From Streptomyces mangrovisoli (GTDB lineage: Bacteria > Actinomycetota > Actinomycetes > Streptomycetales > Streptomycetaceae): a DNA stretch of 64,000 bases. Shown piece by piece: positions 17,659-26,199 of this stretch. The notes beneath the pieces are model-generated. The model was not told the origin of the DNA, ran no database searches, and was given only the letters and a program-made list of their open reading frames with translations. The stretch is taken from positions 22,308 through 86,307 of the forward strand of contig NZ_LAVA02000023.1 in the NCBI RefSeq assembly GCF_000974985.2, in the 5' to 3' direction. A program made the position numbers and the translations under genes. Every line of letters starts with the position of its first letter. Position 1 is the stretch's first letter.

Positions 17659-18527
17659 GCACCCCCCAGCCCCCGATGCCGCAGGCCGCCCCGCCCGCCT
17701 GGCAGGCGGCGCCCGGCACGCCGCACCCGACGTACACCTCGCCCATCCCGGTCGTCCGCACCCACCTCGGGCACGCGATCGCCTCGGAGTGGACGAAGAT
17801 CAGGTCGGTGCGCTCGACGATGTGGACGCTCGGCGTCTTCCTGCTGCTGGTGGTCGGCATCGGGCTCACCGCCGGCGCGCTGGTCGCGGGCAGCGCCTCC
17901 GCGAGCGACATGGGCGACGACACCGCGCTCTCCCTCGGCTTCTTCGGGCTGCTGCTCGGCAGCATGTGCATCATCACGCTCGGCGTGCTGACCACGGCCT
18001 CGGAGTACGGCACCGGCATGATCCGCACCACGGCGACCGCCTGCCCCTCGCGGCTGCGGGTGCTGCTGGCGAAGTCGATCGTGTTCTTCTCGGTGGCCTT
18101 CGTCGTGACGCTGGCCGCGGCCGCCTTCGTCGGCGTCGCCCAGGTCGGCATGATCGACCAGGCGCGCACCCCCACGGCCGGCGAGTGGATGAAGGGCGTC
18201 GTCGGCGTCAGCTTCTACATCGCGATGCTGGGGCTGCTGTCGCTGCTCATCGGCTCGATCGTGCGGCACTCCGCGGGCGCCATCACGATCATGATCGCCG
18301 CGGTGCTCGCGCCGCTCGTCATCGCGCTGTTCATGTTCGCGCAGTCCATGGAGAAGCTGCGCACCGCGCTGTTCGAGTACTCGATCCCGAACCAGCTCAG
18401 CGTCTTCTACTCCAACTCCCTCGGTGAATCCGGCCCTTCGGGCTGGGACCCGGTGTGGATCATCGTCGGCGTCACGGCCATGGCGTTCGCGGGCGCGTGG
18501 GCGCTGCTGGAGCAGCGGGACGTCTGA
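17655..18527 (+). CDS. ABC transporter permease with Pro-rich N-terminus (exporter pair 2)
   Basis: A 290-residue ABC-2 type permease. The first ~45 residues are a disordered Pro-rich segment (P-Q-P-P-M-P-Q-A-A-P-P) that mirrors the Pro-rich tail of the ATPase encoded just before it. About six membrane helices follow, with the family motifs S-E-W-T-K-I-R-S-V-R-S-T-M-W-T-L and S-E-Y-G-T-G-M-I-R-T-T and a final W-A-L-L-E-Q-R-D-V. It overlaps the ATPase gene by 4 bp. Substrate unknown. The matched disordered tails may mediate tethering to another partner. Confidence 0.9.
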   Translation: MSTPQPPMPQAAPPAWQAAPGTPHPTYTSPIPVVRTHLGHAIASEWTKIRSVRSTMWTLGVFLLLVVGIGLTAGALVAGSASASDMGDDTALSLGFFGLLLGSMCIITLGVLTTASEYGTGMIRTTATACPSRLRVLLAKSIVFFSVAFVVTLAAAAFVGVAQVGMIDQARTPTAGEWMKGVVGVSFYIAMLGLLSLLIGSIVRHSAGAITIMIAAVLAPLVIALFMFAQSMEKLRTALFEYSIPNQLSVFYSNSLGESGPSGWDPVWIIVGVTAMAFAGAWALLEQRDV

Positions 18528-18591
18528 CCGGCGGACGGCCGCGGCGGGAGGGAACCCCGGCGCGGCCGGCCACCTGCGTGCTCCGGTGCGC

Positions 18592-18933
18592 TCAGAACTT
18601 CGGCGCGTTGCGGGACCGCTGCACCCGGGTGGTGCGGCGGTCCTTCGCGTTCCAGCAGGCCTTGTGCCAGTGTCTGCGGTCGTCCACGCCCGCGTGTTCG
18701 GGCCAGGCCACCACGTGCGGGACGCCCGAGCCGATCGCCTGGTCGCAGCCGGGGCAGCGGTAGGTCTTGCCCTGCGAACTGGCGCCGGCCACGTGCCGCA
18801 CGCTCCACTCCTCGCCCTGCCAGCTCTCCGAGGACTGCCAGCCGCCGTAGCGGCCCGACCGGTCGTCGTCGGCGCCGCGGCCGGAGGCTCCGGATCCGCC
18901 GGTCTCCTTGGGTCGGTTGCGTCGCGGGGACAC
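18592..18933 (-). CDS. Small zinc-finger-like hypothetical protein
   Basis: A 113-residue basic protein. The N-terminal half is low complexity (S-P-R-R-N-R-P-K-E-T, then Gly/Ser/Asp-rich). The C-terminal half has Y-R-C-P-G-C-D-Q-A-I-G-S-G-V-P-H, then R-R-H-W-H-K-A-C-W-N, a C-x2-C...H...H-x2-C arrangement that suggests a treble-clef or similar zinc site. Related Streptomyces proteins are usually labelled ATP/GTP-binding without clear motifs, and no P-loop is visible here. The start is GTG 18933. It converges on the ABC operon. Function unknown. Confidence 0.75.
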   Translation of the reverse strand: MSPRRNRPKETGGSGASGRGADDDRSGRYGGWQSSESWQGEEWSVRHVAGASSQGKTYRCPGCDQAIGSGVPHVVAWPEHAGVDDRRHWHKACWNAKDRRTTRVQRSRNAPKF

Positions 18934-19156
18934 GGAACACCTCTCGGGGCTATACAGGAAGCAGGGACCGTGTCCAGCCTACGCGGCGGGGACCGGGGTA
19001 CGCGTAGGTCACCGATCCTGACAAGTCCCCCTCCGAAGCGACCTGTTCTCCCGACAATCCGGAAATCTCCCCGCCAGGCCGTGTCCTCGGCACGTGTCAG
19101 GCGGTTATGCCGTGTGGGGGAGCTCCGCGTCGGAGCCAAGGAAGCAGGAAAGTCCC

Positions 19157-20185
19157 ATGCGCGTAGGAAGTTTTGTGCTGGCGGCCCAGTTCCCGGGCCA
19201 GGGGCAGGGGGAGGCGCTGCACCGGGCGGTGCGCTCGGCGGAGGCCGCCGAGGAGGCCGGCCTCGACTCGGTCTGGCTGGCCGAGCACCATTTCGTCCCG
19301 TACGGCACCTGTCCGTCGGCCGTCACCCTGGCCGCGCTGCTGCTCGGCCGCACCAGCCGTATCCGCGTCGGCACGGCGGTCAGCGTGCTGCCGACCGTCC
19401 ATCCCGTCGCCCTCGGCGAACAGGCCGCGCTGCTGCATCTGACGAGCGGCGGGCGGTTCTCGCTGGGCGTCGGACGCGGCGGCCCCTGGGTCGACCTGGA
19501 GGTGTTCGGCGCCGGCCTGGAGGCGTTCGAGACGGGGTTCCCGGAGGCGCTCGATCTGCTGCTGCGCTGGCTGCGCGAGCCCGCGGTCGGCGCCGCCGGG
19601 GAGCGCTTCGCCTTCCGTCAGGTCCCCGTGGTGCCCCGCCCGTCGGAGGCGCTCACGGAGGAACCGGGCCCCGAGGTGCTGGTCGCCTGCACCTCGGCGG
19701 CGAGCGTCCGGCTGGCCGCGGAGCGCGGGCTGCCGATGCTGCTCGGGATGCATGTCGGCGACGAGGAGAAGGCCGAGATGGTGGCCCTGTGGCGGGACCA
19801 CGCCCGCGCCTCGGGGCGCACCGCCCGGGAGATCCACGAGGCGGGCCATGTCTCGGCGGGCGTCTGCCAGATCGCCGACCGGCGCACGGACGCGGTGGAG
19901 ACCCTGGTGAAGGCGATGCCGGGCTGGCTGAAGCAGGGACTCGAGGCCCATGTGACGGTGGACGACCGCAAGCGCGCCATGCGGGACCCGGTCGCGTACA
20001 CCGAACTGCTCTGCGGGCTGCACCCGGTGGGCACCCCGCGGCTGTGCGCGGACCGGCTCGCGGCGACCGCGGAGCGGACCGGCATCTCGCGTTTCGCGCT
20101 GCTCGTCGAGGGCTCCGGCGACCTCGCGGCCACCGAGGAGAACGTATGGCGGCTGGGCACCGAGGTGCTGCCGCAGGTGCGGTAG
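19157..20185 (+). CDS. LLM class flavin-dependent oxidoreductase
   Basis: A 342-residue luciferase-like monooxygenase fold (TIM barrel using FMNH2 or F420). Family features are V-W-L-A-E-H-H-F (residues 38-45 region), R-I-R-V-G-T-A-V-S-V-L-P, H-P-V-A-L-G-E-Q-A-A-L-L and G-R-F-S-L-G-V-G-R-G. The C-terminal G-T-P-R-L-C-A-D-R-L matches the usual probable-F420 or FMN domain end. The start is ATG 19157 after GGAAGCAGGAAAG. The substrate and the choice of FMN versus F420 cannot be decided. A convergent gene follows, separated by a terminator-like hairpin. Confidence 0.88.
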   Translation: MRVGSFVLAAQFPGQGQGEALHRAVRSAEAAEEAGLDSVWLAEHHFVPYGTCPSAVTLAALLLGRTSRIRVGTAVSVLPTVHPVALGEQAALLHLTSGGRFSLGVGRGGPWVDLEVFGAGLEAFETGFPEALDLLLRWLREPAVGAAGERFAFRQVPVVPRPSEALTEEPGPEVLVACTSAASVRLAAERGLPMLLGMHVGDEEKAEMVALWRDHARASGRTAREIHEAGHVSAGVCQIADRRTDAVETLVKAMPGWLKQGLEAHVTVDDRKRAMRDPVAYTELLCGLHPVGTPRLCADRLAATAERTGISRFALLVEGSGDLAATEENVWRLGTEVLPQVR

Positions 20186-20186
20186 G

Positions 20187-20231
20187 GGGACAGGGCCTGG
20201 GGGTCGTCAGGGACAGGGCCTGGGGGCGTCT
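20187..20231. repeat. Tandem 22-23 bp direct repeat
   Basis: Two near-identical adjacent units begin GGGACAGGGCCTGGGGG and end in CGTC. They lie immediately after the oxidoreductase stop. No function can be assigned. Confidence 0.7.
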
Positions 20232-20264
20232 CCCCCGGCCGGCGGGGCACCTGCCCCGCGGAGA

Positions 20265-20310
20265 GCTTGCCGCTCCGGTGAATGCACCTCCCGCGGATGG
20301 AGCGGCAAGC
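20265..20310. terminator. Hairpin between convergent genes
   Basis: Perfect 12-bp arms GCTTGCCGCTCC (20265-20276) and GGAGCGGCAAGC (20299-20310) with a 22-base loop. It sits between the convergent oxidoreductase and SCO5389-family genes and may end transcription from both sides. There is no U-run, as is usual in Streptomyces. Confidence 0.6.
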
Positions 20311-20347
20311 GTGCGGCTGACGGCGTCAGCGGTCCCGTCGCCGGGCG

Positions 20348-20740
20348 TCAGCAGTCCCTGAGCTCCGGGGACTGGTTGAGCAGCTGACTGCGTACCGAGG
20401 TGAAGCGGGCCAGTGTCTGGTCGACCGAGGCGTCCACCGGAAACACCGCCACACGGTGGCAGTTCTGGAACGCCAGCCGCACACCGAAGTGCCGCTGAAG
20501 TGCGCCGCGTATCGCGTCACTCGCGAGCGCACGCAGCAGCTGACCGCGCGCCTGCTCGTCCGGCGGCGGCGTCTGGTTGTCGGCGAAGTCTCCGCCGTCC
20601 ACCTTCAGCTGGGCCACCAGGGAGCTGATCATCTCCCATGCATAGGGCAGGGAGGTCCGGACGCAGTCGACGAAGGCAGCTTCGTCGACCTCGCCTCGCT
20701 CGGCCTGTTCGAGTAGGGCCGGTGAGACGTCGAGCGACAT
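20348..20740 (-). CDS. SCO5389-family conserved hypothetical protein
   Basis: A 130-residue soluble protein that appears to belong to the actinobacterial SCO5389 family. It is mainly helical and acidic at the N-terminus ([20 protein letters not shown]). Conserved-looking segments are [30 protein letters not shown] and [12 protein letters not shown]. No catalytic motif is recognised. ATG 20740 is chosen over an upstream in-frame start because GGAGA precedes it. It is divergent from nucS across 244 bp. Confidence 0.82.
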   Translation of the reverse strand: MSLDVSPALLEQAERGEVDEAAFVDCVRTSLPYAWEMISSLVAQLKVDGGDFADNQTPPPDEQARGQLLRALASDAIRGALQRHFGVRLAFQNCHRVAVFPVDASVDQTLARFTSVRSQLLNQSPELRDC

Positions 20741-20984
20741 GGGTTCTCCTCTCGCACCCCCGAACAACAGGGGTTGCCGGACAGGTAAGGGAGTTCGCGA
20801 CTACGAACACGTTGCGTACACACATCGCGACCTCCCGTTCACTACGGTAGGCAACCGCTGGGGGCCGCACCAGGAGAATGCACACAAAGAGAGCTCCCAT
20901 TGGGCTCACAATCGGCCACGAATGAACACTGGTTTTCCTGGGCGAATCGCGTGCACCGGTGCCCGTCGAGTAGCGTTGCGGACC

Positions 20985-21656
20985 ATGCGTCTCGTCATTG
21001 CCCGGTGTTCCGTCGACTACGCGGGCCGGCTCACCGCCCACCTCCCCTCGGCCCCCCGTCTCATCCTGGTGAAGGCCGACGGCAGCGTCTCGATCCACGC
21101 GGACGACCGCGCCTACAAGCCCCTCAACTGGATGTCTCCGCCGTGCACGCTCAAGGAGGGCACCGGCGACGAGGAAGGCGTCTGGACCGTCGTCAACAAA
21201 GCGGGCGAGAAGCTGATCATCACGATGGAGGAGATCCTCCACGACTCCTCGCACGAACTCGGCGTCGATCCCGGCCTGATCAAGGACGGCGTGGAAGCAC
21301 ACCTCCAGGAGCTCCTCGCGGACCGCATCGAGACCCTCGGCGAGGGCTGGTCGCTCATCCGCCGCGAGTACATGACGGCGATCGGACCGGTCGACATCCT
21401 CTGCCGGGACGCCGAGGGCGCGACGGTCGCGGTGGAGATCAAGCGGCGCGGCGAGATCGACGGCGTCGAGCAACTCACGCGCTATCTGGAGCTGTTGAAC
21501 CGCGACCCGCATCTCGCGCCGGTCCGCGGCATCTTCGCGGCCCAGGAGATCAAGCCGCAGGCCCGCGTCCTCGCCACCGACCGCGGCATCGGCTGCCAGG
21601 TGCTGGACTACGACGCCCTGCGCGGCATCCAGGACGACAAGCTGCGGCTGTTCTGA
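20985..21656 (+). CDS. nucS: NucS (EndoMS) mismatch-specific endonuclease
   Basis: A 223-residue nuclease, the expected length. NucS/EndoMS carries out non-canonical mismatch repair in actinobacteria, which lack MutS/MutL, and works with the beta clamp. An N-terminal DNA-binding domain ([12 protein letters not shown]) precedes a PD-(D/E)xK catalytic domain with G-P-V-D-I-L-C and [17 protein letters not shown]. The C-terminus D-D-K-L-R-L-F is the typical clamp-binding tail. ATG 20985 gives the family N-terminus exactly. A strong hairpin follows. Confidence 0.94.
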   Translation: MRLVIARCSVDYAGRLTAHLPSAPRLILVKADGSVSIHADDRAYKPLNWMSPPCTLKEGTGDEEGVWTVVNKAGEKLIITMEEILHDSSHELGVDPGLIKDGVEAHLQELLADRIETLGEGWSLIRREYMTAIGPVDILCRDAEGATVAVEIKRRGEIDGVEQLTRYLELLNRDPHLAPVRGIFAAQEIKPQARVLATDRGIGCQVLDYDALRGIQDDKLRLF

Positions 21657-21673
21657 GCCCGGCCCCTACGGCC

Positions 21674-21719
21674 ACGCACCGGGGCCCCGTCCTTCGTGAA
21701 GGACGGGGCCCCGGTGCGT
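21674..21719. terminator. Strong bidirectional terminator hairpin
   Basis: Twenty-one-bp perfect arms at 21674-21694 and 21699-21719 (inner arms CCCCGTCCTT and AAGGACGGGG) with the 4-base loop CGTG. It lies exactly between convergent nucS and the ATPase gene. Confidence 0.88.
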
Positions 21720-21737
21720 ACCGGACGCGGACGGCGG

Positions 21738-24260
21738 TCAGATGACGGTGCCGTCGGACGGCGACACCGCTCCACCGCTCGCCGGGACGCTCGCCGCGCT
21801 GGAGGAGGCCGCGGGGGCGCTGGAGGCCGGGCCACTGGCCGTGGTGGACGTGGTGGCGGGCGGGGGCGAGTCGGTCGCCGTGTCGGTCGGGTCGGGGCTG
21901 GTCGACGTCGAGGTGGACGGGTTCGGCGACGACGTGGACTTGGTCGGCTTCGGCGACGACGTGGACTTCGTCGGCTTCGGCGACGACGACTTCGACGGCG
22001 AGCTGGACTTGCCCGGCTTCGTCGACTTGCCGCCCGTCGGCTCGTCCGTCGGCCCCGTCGTGGCCGCCGGGGTCGGGTCGTCGGAGGTGCCGTAGGTGCC
22101 GTCCGGGCCCGGGTCCGTCGGACGGCTGGTCGCCGTACCCGTGTCGCCCTTCTTGGCCTTCTTCGGCGAGGCCGCGCCCAGGCTGCCGTCGTCGACGCCC
22201 TGGCTCGCGGACGGGTTGAGGCCCACCCGGTCCGTCGGGGTGTCGTCGGCGCTGTCGTGCGAGGTCATGCCGAGCGTCACCACGGTGCCGAGCACGGCCA
22301 CGAGCAGGGCGCCCGAGCCGGCCGCCACCAGGTTGCGCCGGGCCAGCCGGCGGAAGCCGCCGGAGCCGCCCTCGGGCTGCTGCGGCGCCCCGTACGTGAC
22401 CAGGGTCGAGGCGTCCATGCCGGGCGGGTGCAGCGCCGTACCGCCGAGCGCGGCGCCCGCGGGGATGCCGCGGGGCGGTGAGGCGGACTCCTCGTTGCGG
22501 GCGTCGGAGATCTCGTCGCCCATCAGGGCCGCGAGGCCGATCGTGATGCCGGAGCGGTCCGCGACCAGCGCGAGGGCGCGGCGGCCCGCGACGGTGCCGC
22601 GCTTGTCGGTGAGCGCGCCGCGCAGGCCGATCGAGGTCTCCAGTTCGGCGCGGGCCCGGTCGAGCAGTCCGTCGCAGAGCGCGAGGATGCCCATCTCGTG
22701 GTGGAAGTACGACTGGCCCTGGACGTCCTCGGCCCGTTCGGACGCCTCGGCGCCCGCGTGCAGGGTCTGCTCCCAGGCGCTCCAGTCGAGGCCCGCCGCG
22801 AACGCGGGTGCCGTGATGCGGGCCAGCTGGACCGCGGGGCTCTCCTCGCCCTCGGCGGGCGGCGTGCTGCGCGGGACCAGGACGGCGAGCGCGGCGAGCA
22901 CCGCGTCGGCCTCCCGGCACACGCGCTCCGGGGTGACCGAGGGGTGCCCGGCCCACCAGGTGTAGTGCTGGGCGGCGGCCAGGGCCTGCTCCGGCAGGTC
23001 GTCGGCGTATCCGGCGGCCTCCAGCTGGGTGAGCACGCCGGTGGCGAGCCGGTGCCGGGCGCCGACCTGGGTGACCAGACCGCACGCGGCGAGCTCGCCG
23101 AGGGCGGCGTCCGCGTGGGTGTCGCCGACCAGTGCGGGCAGGTGCGCCTGGTGCGGGACCTCGCCGCCGAGGGCCACCGCGAAACGCAGGGCGGCACGGG
23201 CGGACAGGCTCAGGCGTGAGGCGAGCAGCCGGGCCGGGGCCGCGGCCTCGCCCAGCGACGGCAGGGGCAGTTCCTCGCCGTCGTCGGGGTCGAGGGAGTC
23301 CTCGACCGGCAGTTCCTCGGCGAAGACGCCGAACTCGTCCACGGCGCTGGTGCTGGCCCGCAGCTGGTCGCGCTGGCGCAGCAGGGCGCCCGCCTGGACG
23401 AAGCGCAGCGGCAGCCCCTCGGACTCGAACCAGAGGTCGCCCGCCCAGTTGGCCTCCTCCTCGGTGAGGCTGCGGGAGACGGCGTGTTCGAGCAGGTCGA
23501 CACCGCCGGCCCGGTCGAGCCCGCCGAGTTCGATCTCCTCCACGGCGGAGTCCGCGGACGGCGCGGGCACCTCCGGGGTCGCGGAGAGCAGGAAGGCGCA
23601 CTCGGGTGTCGCGTCGAGCAGTTCGTCGAGCGCCGCGCCGCCGAACTCCAGGTCGTCGAGGACGACGACCGCGCCGATCTCCCGGACCAGGTCGAGCAGC
23701 TCGTCGCGCTCCGGGCGGTGCCGGGGCGCGTCGAAGACGGCGCGGAAGAGGTCGTGCAGCAGGTCGTCCGCGCTGCGGCGGAAGCCGCTGAGGCGGACCA
23801 CGCCGTCGGGGGCGAGGTCCTGGCAGTCGTCGGCGACGGTGTCCAGCACTCTGGTGCGGCCGGAGCCCGAGGGGCCGGTGAGCCGCACCGACCGGCCGCG
23901 GGCCAGCAGCCGGACCAGGTCCTCGCGCACGTCTTGGCGCTCCAGGAGCGGCAGCGCGAGCTGGGCCGGGCCGGGCGGGGTCGCGGGACGGGCGGCGCGC
24001 TCGGTCTCGGCGCGCTGCTCCGCGGTGAGCTTCGCGGGGCGGCCGGGCCGCGCGGCGGGCGGGCAGGTCTCGATCTCGCTGCCGTCGATCGGATTGACGG
24101 TCAGCAGGTTCTCGCCGGAGATCAGCTGCACGATACGGGCCGGAGCGGGTGTGCTCTGGCCGAAGTCCGAAGTGAGGGATTCCCTGGGCGGGCGCTGGCG
24201 CGGCGCGCTGTCGTCGCCGTCCTGGCCGTACGCCTCGGGTCCCGGATTGATCGGGTCCAT
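21738..24260 (-). CDS. Membrane-anchored STAND/AAA-like ATPase with Ser/Thr/Pro tail
   Basis: An 840-residue protein. Residues 1-100 are a polar lead. A P-loop domain follows, with G-P-S-G-S-G-R-T at 129-136 (the Walker A Lys is Arg) and a Walker B-like V-V-V-L-D-D-L-E-F. Winged-helix and helical-repeat-like regions continue to about residue 600, in the manner of NB-ARC/LuxR-associated ATPases. A basic stop (R-R-L-A-R-R) and one transmembrane helix lie at about 640-665. The final ~175 residues are low complexity, with K-P-T-K-S-T-S-S-P repeats, and presumably cross the cell wall. The start is ATG 24260. A signalling role is possible; the substrate is unknown. Confidence 0.8.
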   Translation of the reverse strand: MDPINPGPEAYGQDGDDSAPRQRPPRESLTSDFGQSTPAPARIVQLISGENLLTVNPIDGSEIETCPPAARPGRPAKLTAEQRAETERAARPATPPGPAQLALPLLERQDVREDLVRLLARGRSVRLTGPSGSGRTRVLDTVADDCQDLAPDGVVRLSGFRRSADDLLHDLFRAVFDAPRHRPERDELLDLVREIGAVVVLDDLEFGGAALDELLDATPECAFLLSATPEVPAPSADSAVEEIELGGLDRAGGVDLLEHAVSRSLTEEEANWAGDLWFESEGLPLRFVQAGALLRQRDQLRASTSAVDEFGVFAEELPVEDSLDPDDGEELPLPSLGEAAAPARLLASRLSLSARAALRFAVALGGEVPHQAHLPALVGDTHADAALGELAACGLVTQVGARHRLATGVLTQLEAAGYADDLPEQALAAAQHYTWWAGHPSVTPERVCREADAVLAALAVLVPRSTPPAEGEESPAVQLARITAPAFAAGLDWSAWEQTLHAGAEASERAEDVQGQSYFHHEMGILALCDGLLDRARAELETSIGLRGALTDKRGTVAGRRALALVADRSGITIGLAALMGDEISDARNEESASPPRGIPAGAALGGTALHPPGMDASTLVTYGAPQQPEGGSGGFRRLARRNLVAAGSGALLVAVLGTVVTLGMTSHDSADDTPTDRVGLNPSASQGVDDGSLGAASPKKAKKGDTGTATSRPTDPGPDGTYGTSDDPTPAATTGPTDEPTGGKSTKPGKSSSPSKSSSPKPTKSTSSPKPTKSTSSPNPSTSTSTSPDPTDTATDSPPPATTSTTASGPASSAPAASSSAASVPASGGAVSPSDGTVI

Positions 24261-24522
24261 AGGTTCAAGCCCCCCAAAAGCGTCGTGTGCTCGAAGCCCC
24301 TCCCGGCCTTGCCGCACACCGCGCTGTCGCTTCTGGTCCGGGCCCGCACGAGGGTTGCGAAGAGGCGGGCGACCGAACCTTAAACCTTCAGTCAGTATCT
24401 CCGACAGGGCGGGATACCGCGCCGTCCGAGACATCACAGTCTCGTGAGGATTGGGCGCGACGTACGTTTCGGCACCGGAACGCCCAGCTCGTTCCGGTGC
24501 CGTGCGCAACACCGGCCTCCGG

Positions 24523-24574
24523 GGCCCCGTGCGCGGGCGCCGGACGCGGGCCCCGTGCGCGGGCGTCCGGCGCA
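24523..24574. repeat. 26-bp tandem duplication upstream of the ATPase gene
   Basis: Units at 24523-24548 and 24549-24574 begin with GGCCCCGTGCGCGGGCG and differ mainly near the end. They lie in the 346-bp gap between the STAS gene and the ATPase. The gap's other end (24360-24420) is comparatively AT-rich and probably holds the ATPase promoter. No gene is seen in the gap. Confidence 0.65.
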
Positions 24575-24606
24575 GGGGTCGGACGCGGGCGCCGGGCGCG
24601 CGAGGG

Positions 24607-24930
24607 TCAGACGCGGGGCAGCGACTCCACGCCGATGCCGCCCTCGATGGCGAGGATCCGGTGCAGCCGGGTGGCGACCAGCAGGCGCTGCATCTGAGGG
24701 GGGACGTCGCGCAGCACCAGGCGGCGGCCGCAGCGGCCGGCCCGCCGGTGGACACCCATGATGACGCCGAGTCCGGTGGCGTCCCAGGAGTCCAGTTCGG
24801 ACAGGTCGAGCACGAGGTCGCCGACCCCGTCGTCGACGGCCGAATGCAGGGCCGTACGGGCGTCCGCCGCGCTGCGGACGTCGAGGCGGCCCCCGACGAC
24901 CAGCTCGGCGTGGTCGCCCCTGATGTACAT
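24607..24930 (-). CDS. STAS-domain anti-anti-sigma factor-like protein
   Basis: A 107-residue single STAS domain. L-V-L-D-L-S-E-L-D-S-W-D-A-T-G-L-G-V-I-M-G matches the phosphorylation loop of SpoIIAA/BldG proteins, except that the usual D-S-S-G is D-A-T-G. The phospho-acceptor position is therefore Thr52. Partner-switching with an anti-sigma kinase is the family role; no kinase or sigma gene is adjacent. The start is ATG 24930, giving M-Y-I-R-G-D-H-A-E-L. Upstream in-frame codons lack similarity. The membrane ATPase is downstream on the same strand. Confidence 0.87.
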   Translation of the reverse strand: MYIRGDHAELVVGGRLDVRSAADARTALHSAVDDGVGDLVLDLSELDSWDATGLGVIMGVHRRAGRCGRRLVLRDVPPQMQRLLVATRLHRILAIEGGIGVESLPRV

Positions 24931-25044
24931 ATGCGCTCCCCGAGAGTGCGGCGTGGTACTCCGTGACGCTGACTGTGCAACGTCTGACTGCTTCAGCGGC
25001 GAACAGGTTGCCGTCTGTAAGCGAACCGATACCGAATTCACCCG

Positions 25045-25061
25045 CAGGGGTGATACCCCTG
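25045..25061. terminator. Small hairpin downstream of hydroxybutyryl-CoA dehydrogenase
   Basis: CAGGGGT-GAT-ACCCCTG forms a 7-bp stem with a 3-base loop, 39 bp after the minus-strand stop at 25100. Plausible terminator, or part of the STAS promoter region. Confidence 0.45.
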
Positions 25062-25099
25062 GGGTCTGTGCGGTTTCGTCGCGGGCACGTGACTGGTTC

Positions 25100-25948
25100 T
25101 CAGTACGTGTAGAAGCCCTGCCCGCTCTTGCGCCCGATGTCACCGGCGTCCACCATCCGGCGCATCAGCTCCGGCGGCGCGAACTTCTCGTCCTGCGACT
25201 CGGTGTAGATGTTGCCGGTGGCGTGCAGCAGGATGTCGACGCCCGTGAGGTCCGCGGTGGCGAGCGGGCCCATCGCGTGCCCGAAGCCGAGCTTGCAGGC
25301 GAGGTCGATGTCCTCGGCGGTCGCCACGCCCGACTCGTAGAGCTTGGTCGCCTCCACGACGAGCGCGGAGATGAGCCGGGTGGTCACGAAGCCCGCCACG
25401 TCGCGGTTGACGACGATGCAGGTCTTGCCGACGGACTCGGCGAACTCCCGCGCGGTGGCGAGGGTTTCGTCGCTCGTCTTGTAGCCGCGGACCAGCTCGA
25501 CGAGCTGCATCATCGGCACCGGCGAGAAGAAGTGCACGCCGACGACCCGCTCCGGGCGCTCCGTCACGGCCGCGATCTTGGTGATCGGGATGGCGGAGGT
25601 GTTGGAGGCGAGCACGGTGTCGTCGCGCACGATCTTGTCGAGCGCGCGGAAGATCTCGTGCTTGACGTCCAGCCGCTCGAAGACCGCCTCGACGACGATG
25701 TCGACGTCGCCGGCCGCGTCCAGGTCGGTGGTCGCGGTGATGCGGGCGAGGGCGGCCTCGGCGTCCGCCGCGTCGAGCCTGCCCTTGGCGACGAACTTGG
25801 CGTACGACGCCTCGATGCCGTCGGTGCCGCGGCGGAGCGCCTCGTCGGTCACGTCCCGCAGGACGACCTCCCAGCCCGCCTGGGCGGCGACCTGGGCGAT
25901 GCCGGACCCCATGAGGCCGGCCCCGATGACGGCGAGCTTGCGTGCCAC
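25100..25948 (-). CDS. 3-hydroxybutyryl-CoA dehydrogenase
   Basis: A 282-residue NAD(P)-dependent enzyme reducing acetoacetyl-CoA to 3-hydroxybutyryl-CoA. The Rossmann motif is G-A-G-L-M-G-S-G-I-A (residues 8-17). The catalytic His-Glu pair is expected in V-G-V-H-F-F-S-P-V-P and its following Glu, and N-R-D-V-A-G-F-V-T-T-R is present. The C-terminus G-Q-G-F-Y-T-Y is typical. The start is GTG 25948, with AGGGGAG 8 bases upstream. It may supply the ethylmalonyl-CoA pathway or storage metabolism; no pathway partner is adjacent. Confidence 0.92.
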   Translation of the reverse strand: MARKLAVIGAGLMGSGIAQVAAQAGWEVVLRDVTDEALRRGTDGIEASYAKFVAKGRLDAADAEAALARITATTDLDAAGDVDIVVEAVFERLDVKHEIFRALDKIVRDDTVLASNTSAIPITKIAAVTERPERVVGVHFFSPVPMMQLVELVRGYKTSDETLATAREFAESVGKTCIVVNRDVAGFVTTRLISALVVEATKLYESGVATAEDIDLACKLGFGHAMGPLATADLTGVDILLHATGNIYTESQDEKFAPPELMRRMVDAGDIGRKSGQGFYTY

Positions 25949-26199
25949 TGCGACTCCCCTGAGAGCGACTTGACGGACGCGACCGGCCGACGGGCCGGGG
26001 CGAACCACGAAGAAAGGAAGGACCGGAGGTGACGAGCGACACACGAGCGCTCACGCGCTGTCGACGTTCACCTCTCGGCGGACATTAGCGCTCTGCGAGC
26101 GCCGTGTGACCGCTAAGTAATGCGCGTCACGTCTCGCCTGACGGACATCACACCGGCGGGGGTGGAGGAGGCCCGCCAAGGGATAACTAGGCTGGCCGC

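Noticed and set aside
26045..26199. Cobalamin riboswitch upstream of the adenosyltransferase gene
   Set aside because: The 155-bp divergent gap shows no B12-box-like conserved core and is too short for the full aptamer plus promoter.
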